From Dipylidium caninum (Eukaryota; Platyhelminthes; Cestoda; Cyclophyllidea; Dipylidiidae): DNA of 64,000 bases. The stretch is taken from contig QEYB01000050.1 in assembly GCA_017562135.1 (NCBI GenBank), forward strand, positions 1 to 64,000. The letters are read 5' to 3'. This document shows positions 61,801-64,000 of the stretch, one piece after another. How positions within the stretch are numbered: position 1 is the first letter of the stretch; each line of letters starts with the position of its first letter. Made by a program: the position numbers and the translations under genes. The notes below the pieces were generated by a model. That model was not told the origin of the DNA, did not search any database, and saw nothing but the letters and a program-made list of their open reading frames with translations.

Positions 61801-63510
61801 CCTCTTATCGTAAAATTGGGCCTTCCTCAAAGTGAAAGCTACATGCAGGATTTAAGTTTACAGACACAGCTGTTAAGGTGAAAGGATATGGTATTTGAGC
61901 ATCTTTTTAATGCACTTCAAGGGATCAACGCACCATATTGACGCTTTCCTCAATCCCATCACAAATATACTCATTTTTCACCCAAATTATTAAGTCTGAG
62001 ATGCGCACCGGACACACACTCAAGGTTGAAGAGATTTTGTACAGTGGGCGCAAGATGATAATGTCTTTGTCTACATGGATTTCGTGAAACAATCAGGAAA
62101 TCGCATTGAGAGAGATATTACTCAGAGGGGAGTAAGACTCGAAGGTGATTTAATGTGAAAAAAAACGACGCAATGGGAGGCCTGCCGCCACTCCAGGTTC
62201 GGTTGTTCGGCCAATGATAAATTTGTGCGGAGTGTCAAATCTCATCTAGTCGACCGAATGAAAAAAATGCATTTTACATGATATTTTCTATAGCTTTGGA
62301 ATTGCGAACGAAGATGTCATATCTGGCGGTAGTTTATTAACTTCTCCTTACTAGGCCTCTGCGAGCCACTCGGATCCGCTTGAAAAGGATTCAAGCAGAT
62401 GATGGTGTGTGGAGAGAAGGCATTTCGTTTACAGGTTGACCTGCGACAGAAAATATTGGGTTGGGAGAGATTTAGAGATATCCATAAGTTGATACAAAGG
62501 ACTTAGTTTACTTATTTCTTATCTTAACCTTCACATAAGAATGTAGTTTGTGCGAACAGGCGTATGACAAAGGCAGTGAGCGAATTCGTTAGTAAAATCT
62601 GTGTCCCCATAAATTCAACGGCCACTGAGGCTGCGGGTCTAAAAAATGTGGCCGTCGTTAGGCTTCTATCAGTCGCAGTGTGGTTGCAGTTGCAACGTGT
62701 AGGGTAACGCATGTGTACACTCTCCTTCCACTGCCCCGAAAACATCCTGCCTTCGAGAAAGACTGCCCTATGCCTCTAGTTCCGAGTCAGAATTTGAGGA
62801 ATTGACGAAGCATAAGTCTAACCGACGCGGAAGAATCGTGAACCTTCTTTAATAAGCTGACCTCTAGAGGGTAATCGAGGTTTCAGAGACCATACAGCGT
62901 CAGCAGTGAAAAGAACTGTCTTTGGCAAATGCACAACTGATTTAGCTTAAAAATCTTCAAAAAGGATTATCCGATGATGGTCTAAGGGAAAATCTCCATC
63001 TATGCACTAGGTGAATTATTACAAGCCGTGTATTTCTTGGAGGAAAGATGTAAGTGGAGCTGCTCCCTCTTAATCAGTTAAGGAGATAAGACCAATCCGC
63101 CCGAGTGTTCACTAAACTTATTACCTTTCAGATTACTTATTTACTGCAGAAGTCATTTTCGAGGAAAAAAAGGATGAGAGAACTAAACGACGGCTTTTTG
63201 TCAGAGGCGATTTGTCGAGTTAAACGAAAGCCGAAGAGGAGCTTGTTACACATACGCCGTAAAATCCACGACAAAAATACCTTCAAACTGTCGGCCGCCC
63301 TGCCAACCGACGGCATACTACTTGAATTCTGCAAGTCCTCAGAGACGCTAATGAAAAATACTCAGGCTTTCGCTTTCTTCACTACACATCGTTGAGTTTC
63401 CCACTATTAGGCCAAGCTTAATGGTCGCCTGCGGGAAGAGGAGCAGATGGGAAAACTGTGATCCACAATTAATGCTGTCTGAGGGGCTCTAAAATCTGAT
63501 AACAACTCTG

Positions 63511-63540
63511 GTCCCGCCCCCCGCCCCCAGTCGCGGGTTT
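63511..63540 (+). other. GC-rich patch with GC-box-like motifs
   Basis: Two adjacent C-rich motifs (cccgccccccgcccccag) stand out from the local composition and resemble GC boxes on the opposite strand. They could mark a promoter of a gene beyond the window. No transcript feature supports this. Confidence 0.2.
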
Positions 63541-64000
63541 GGCCGAATTCACTGGATACGCGGGACGGGTGGATGACGGTCAGTCGGGCAGCAGTGTGCT
63601 CAGAATGAACCTCTTCTGTTGATTTAGTAGTTAATAACAGAGGTCAACTAAAACCTCTTTTCCAATTTCTGTAATTCACCTTGACCGCCTGCGCTAGCAT
63701 GAATGTTTAATTGTAAAGGGGAATAGTTGCTGTCCACCACTTTGCATTTAGACAGAACTATGAAAAGCACTGTAGGACGGGCATAATTTGATTAAGACTT
63801 CTTAAGTAAGAAGTTTTATGAAGAGGAGGGGAGGTGGATGTCCTGCCGTATCAAAATCTGCCAAACTCGGTGTCGCGAAGCTGAGTTCACCCCAGTCAAA
63901 ACATTTTTCAAGATAAAATGCTAGAATGAGGTTAAAGTGTGTCAAACTTACCGTATTTCCACCAAGGAAAGTATTTTCCTTGTGAAAGTCGCATTTCCTT

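Larger units (their letters stand above)
44674..64000. other. Long stretch without a recognised gene
   Basis: Over 19 kb in which I identify no protein family, rRNA, tRNA or transposon protein. The longest ORF (60968-61444, +, 158 codons) is within chance expectation. Landmarks are three mutually overlapping ORFs in a more GC-rich patch at 45780-46050, short GA and ACT repeats at 46785-46851, and a GC-rich motif patch at 63511-63540. It may be intergenic, or introns of a gene whose exons are too short to see. Confidence 0.45.

Noticed and set aside
63105..63395. 96-codon plus-strand ORF, lysine/arginine-rich, after a ttcag acceptor
   Set aside because: Somewhat protein-like, but no family was recognised and no upstream exon found.

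Overview
This window looks like nuclear DNA of a compact animal genome, most likely a parasitic flatworm and probably a tapeworm. All the multi-exon genes are animal-type with GT-AG introns, and many introns are tiny (30 to 42 nt). Such mini-introns mixed with introns of several hundred to about 1,850 nt are typical of flatworms. I cannot name a species, and a fluke is not excluded.

Layout. Positions 1-1073 hold no recognisable gene. Positions 1074-13384 (+) encode CPSF1/CPSF160, the large subunit of the mRNA 3'-end cleavage and polyadenylation factor, in about 29 exons. Its first exon is badly disrupted. Positions 14785-18998 (+) encode a coiled-coil protein resembling the N-terminal region of translin-associated factor X-interacting protein 1 (TSNAXIP1). 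Positions 22251-19657 (-) are one uninterrupted 864-residue ORF for an unrecognised, probably disordered protein packed with tyrosine motifs and SH3-type proline motifs. It converges on the TSNAXIP1-like gene and is divergent from CCT7. Positions 24210-26090 (+) encode CCT7 (TCP-1 eta) in six exons with four mini-introns. Positions 26906-29495 (+) encode UFL1, the E3 ligase for UFM1, in two exons.

From 29496 to 64000 I recognise no gene. The longest ORFs there (142-158 codons) are no longer than chance would give in that much sequence. A few ATG-started minus-strand ORFs end at good splice donors (38893-38651 and 44673-44478) and might be 5' exons of a long-intron gene. There is also a tRNA-like A-box/B-box arrangement near 34.7 kb and some short simple repeats.

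The recognised genes are unrelated housekeeping or cell-biological functions: mRNA 3'-end formation, cytosolic protein folding, ufmylation, and a probable sperm or ciliary protein. There is no operon-like pathway. The most interesting items are the tyrosine-rich putative docking protein, the broken first exon of CPSF1, three single-base homopolymer frameshifts in otherwise well-conserved exons (most simply assembly errors), and several GC-AG introns in CPSF1. All exon boundaries were derived by eye from reading frame, splice signals and remembered family similarity; none was tested with transcripts or a search.
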